Positions 6,228 to 6,891 of a stretch of 6,891 nt of DNA are shown one piece after another. Positions within the stretch are counted from its first letter, which is position 1. Each line of letters starts with the position of its first letter. The notes beneath the pieces were generated by a model that worked only from the letters and a program-made list of their open reading frames with translations, searched no databases and was not told the origin of the DNA. The translations under genes and the position numbers were made by a program. This DNA comes from a bacterium (GTDB lineage Bacteria > Planctomycetota > Planctomycetia > Pirellulales > Pirellulaceae), in NCBI GenBank assembly GCA_030432015.1, contig JAUIHJ010000458.1, positions 1 through 6,891 of the forward strand. The letters run 5' to 3'.

Positions 6228-6891
6228 ATGAAGGCTACGAGACTTGCCATCATCTTTTCTATGCTGCTGACCGGAATTGGGCAGGCCGAACCGATCAAGA
6301 AATCCGAGAGCGACTATCAATCACAGAATTTTCTGCAGTGGTGGGATACCGAACTCGAGTGGCGGTTTTCCGAACTGCCCACCGAAGGAAAGGTCCCCGA
6401 TTTTCGTGTTCCGTATACAGGTCACGATTATCCGGATCGCGGCGGCGGGACGGTGAACGCGCTGCGTCAATACGACCGGGCATTTCACGACGGTCGGGGC
6501 TTGGCCACAGATTGGGAACGCAAGGACACCGGGCAAACAGGTCGCCGCGGGGAAGGCACCGAGTGGGTGCGTGGTCGCGGGTTCTTTCGCAACCTGCTGG
6601 CCGGAGCAGGCGGGCCGCGCCGATCCAACGTTCCCGGTTGGTATGGCCACTGCAATGGTTGGACCGCAGCGGCCATCCGTCATGCCGCCCCGGAACATGG
6701 GGTTCGCAAGAACGGGGTGCTGTTTTCACCGGCTGACATCAAAGGCCTGCTGGCTGAGATCTACATGTACAGCGACTCCGACTTCCTGGGTGGCGAAGAC
6801 TTCGCCATCAATCCCGCCTTGATGCACGTCGTGCTATCGAATTGGCTAGGAAGAGGATCGCACCCAATCGATAGCACGACGTGCATCAAGG
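6228..6891 (+). CDS. Secreted transglutaminase-elicitor-like protein (3' end missing)
   Basis: The frame is open from ATG 6228 to the window edge (221 complete codons) without a stop. Residues 1-20 are a signal peptide ending GQA. The mature part is Trp- and Arg/Gly-rich early on. The block GWYGHCNGWTAAA (137-149), followed by GVLFSPADIKGLLAEIY (163-179) and NPALMHVVLSNWLG (195-208), resembles the transglutaminase elicitor family (Pfam TGase_elicitor, type member the Phytophthora GP42 Ca2+-dependent transglutaminase, also present in bacteria). By that comparison Cys142 would be the catalytic nucleophile and His200 a possible partner. Such enzymes join Gln and Lys side chains. The protein should act outside the cytoplasm, where the neighbouring GGAAQK protein is also sent. 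Family assignment is from motif memory, not a search; another papain-like cysteine hydrolase is possible. Residues after about 212 are encoded by the suspect inverted repeat and should not be trusted. Confidence 0.7.
   Translation, partial: MKATRLAIIFSMLLTGIGQAEPIKKSESDYQSQNFLQWWDTELEWRFSELPTEGKVPDFRVPYTGHDYPDRGGGTVNALRQYDRAFHDGRGLATDWERKDTGQTGRRGEGTEWVRGRGFFRNLLAGAGGPRRSNVPGWYGHCNGWTAAAIRHAAPEHGVRKNGVLFSPADIKGLLAEIYMYSDSDFLGGEDFAINPALMHVVLSNWLGRGSHPIDSTTCIK
6817..6891. repeat. 24-bp perfect inverted repeat at the window end, probable foldback artefact
   Basis: Bases 6817-6840 are the exact reverse complement of 6868-6891, with a 27-nt spacer. Pairing continues inward as TTGG (6842-6845) with CCAA (6864-6867) after a one-base bulge at 6841. 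The left arm encodes a conserved-looking part of the transglutaminase-like protein, and the right arm ends exactly at the last base. This is the usual look of a chimeric foldback at a contig end rather than a biological hairpin, but a real inverted repeat cannot be excluded. Confidence 0.85.

Noticed and set aside
5480..6320. Long open frames on the minus strand and in the other plus frames across the repeat array (for example 5511-6320 minus, 5542-6195 plus)
   Set aside because: The 18-bp unit is a multiple of three and lacks stops in these frames, so long open frames arise automatically. Only the frame starting at 5516 has a ribosome site, a signal peptide and a sensible composition.

Overview
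The window looks like chromosomal DNA (or a metagenomic contig) from a planctomycete, most likely a Pirellulales-type organism. It is GC-rich, all recognisable genes are on the + strand, and the gene content fits that group: a DUF4159 membrane protein followed by an exported TPR protein (a pair usually found behind ExbB/ExbD proton-channel genes in planctomycetes), then an iduronate-2-sulfatase-like secreted sulfatase. The taxonomic call is inference from gene content; there is no rRNA marker.

Layout. 1-3648: tail of a probable ExbB/ExbD-type envelope operon, with a small single-TM protein (20-361), a five-TM DUF4159 protein (422-1921) and a TPR protein (1891-3648) whose start overlaps the DUF4159 gene by 31 nt. 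3709-5172: sulfatase with signal peptide and CxPSR maturation motif, 60 nt downstream on the same strand. 5173-5515: a 343-nt gap with no convincing gene, a small hairpin, a palindrome and the leader of the next gene. 5516-6055: a secreted low-complexity protein built of 19 tandem GGAAQK hexapeptides plus a degenerate tail. 6118-6160: a strong intrinsic terminator. 6228-window end: the first 221 codons of a secreted protein resembling the transglutaminase-elicitor family (GP42-like), with a Cys-Asn-Gly-Trp motif.

The most interesting signal is the pairing of the last two genes. The GGAAQK protein presents an adjacent Gln-Lys pair every six residues, which are the two side chains joined by a transglutaminase. 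The neighbouring gene appears to encode a secreted transglutaminase-like enzyme. Together they could form an undescribed enzyme/substrate system that makes an isopeptide-crosslinked, strongly cationic extracellular or envelope material. This is inference from sequence and adjacency. The repeat array also has a readable history: it alternates strictly between two synonymous versions of the hexapeptide, so it grew by 36-bp units.

Caution: the last 75 bases form a 24-bp perfect inverted repeat ending exactly at the window edge. The right arm is probably a foldback or assembly artefact, so the predicted protein should not be trusted beyond about base 6863.
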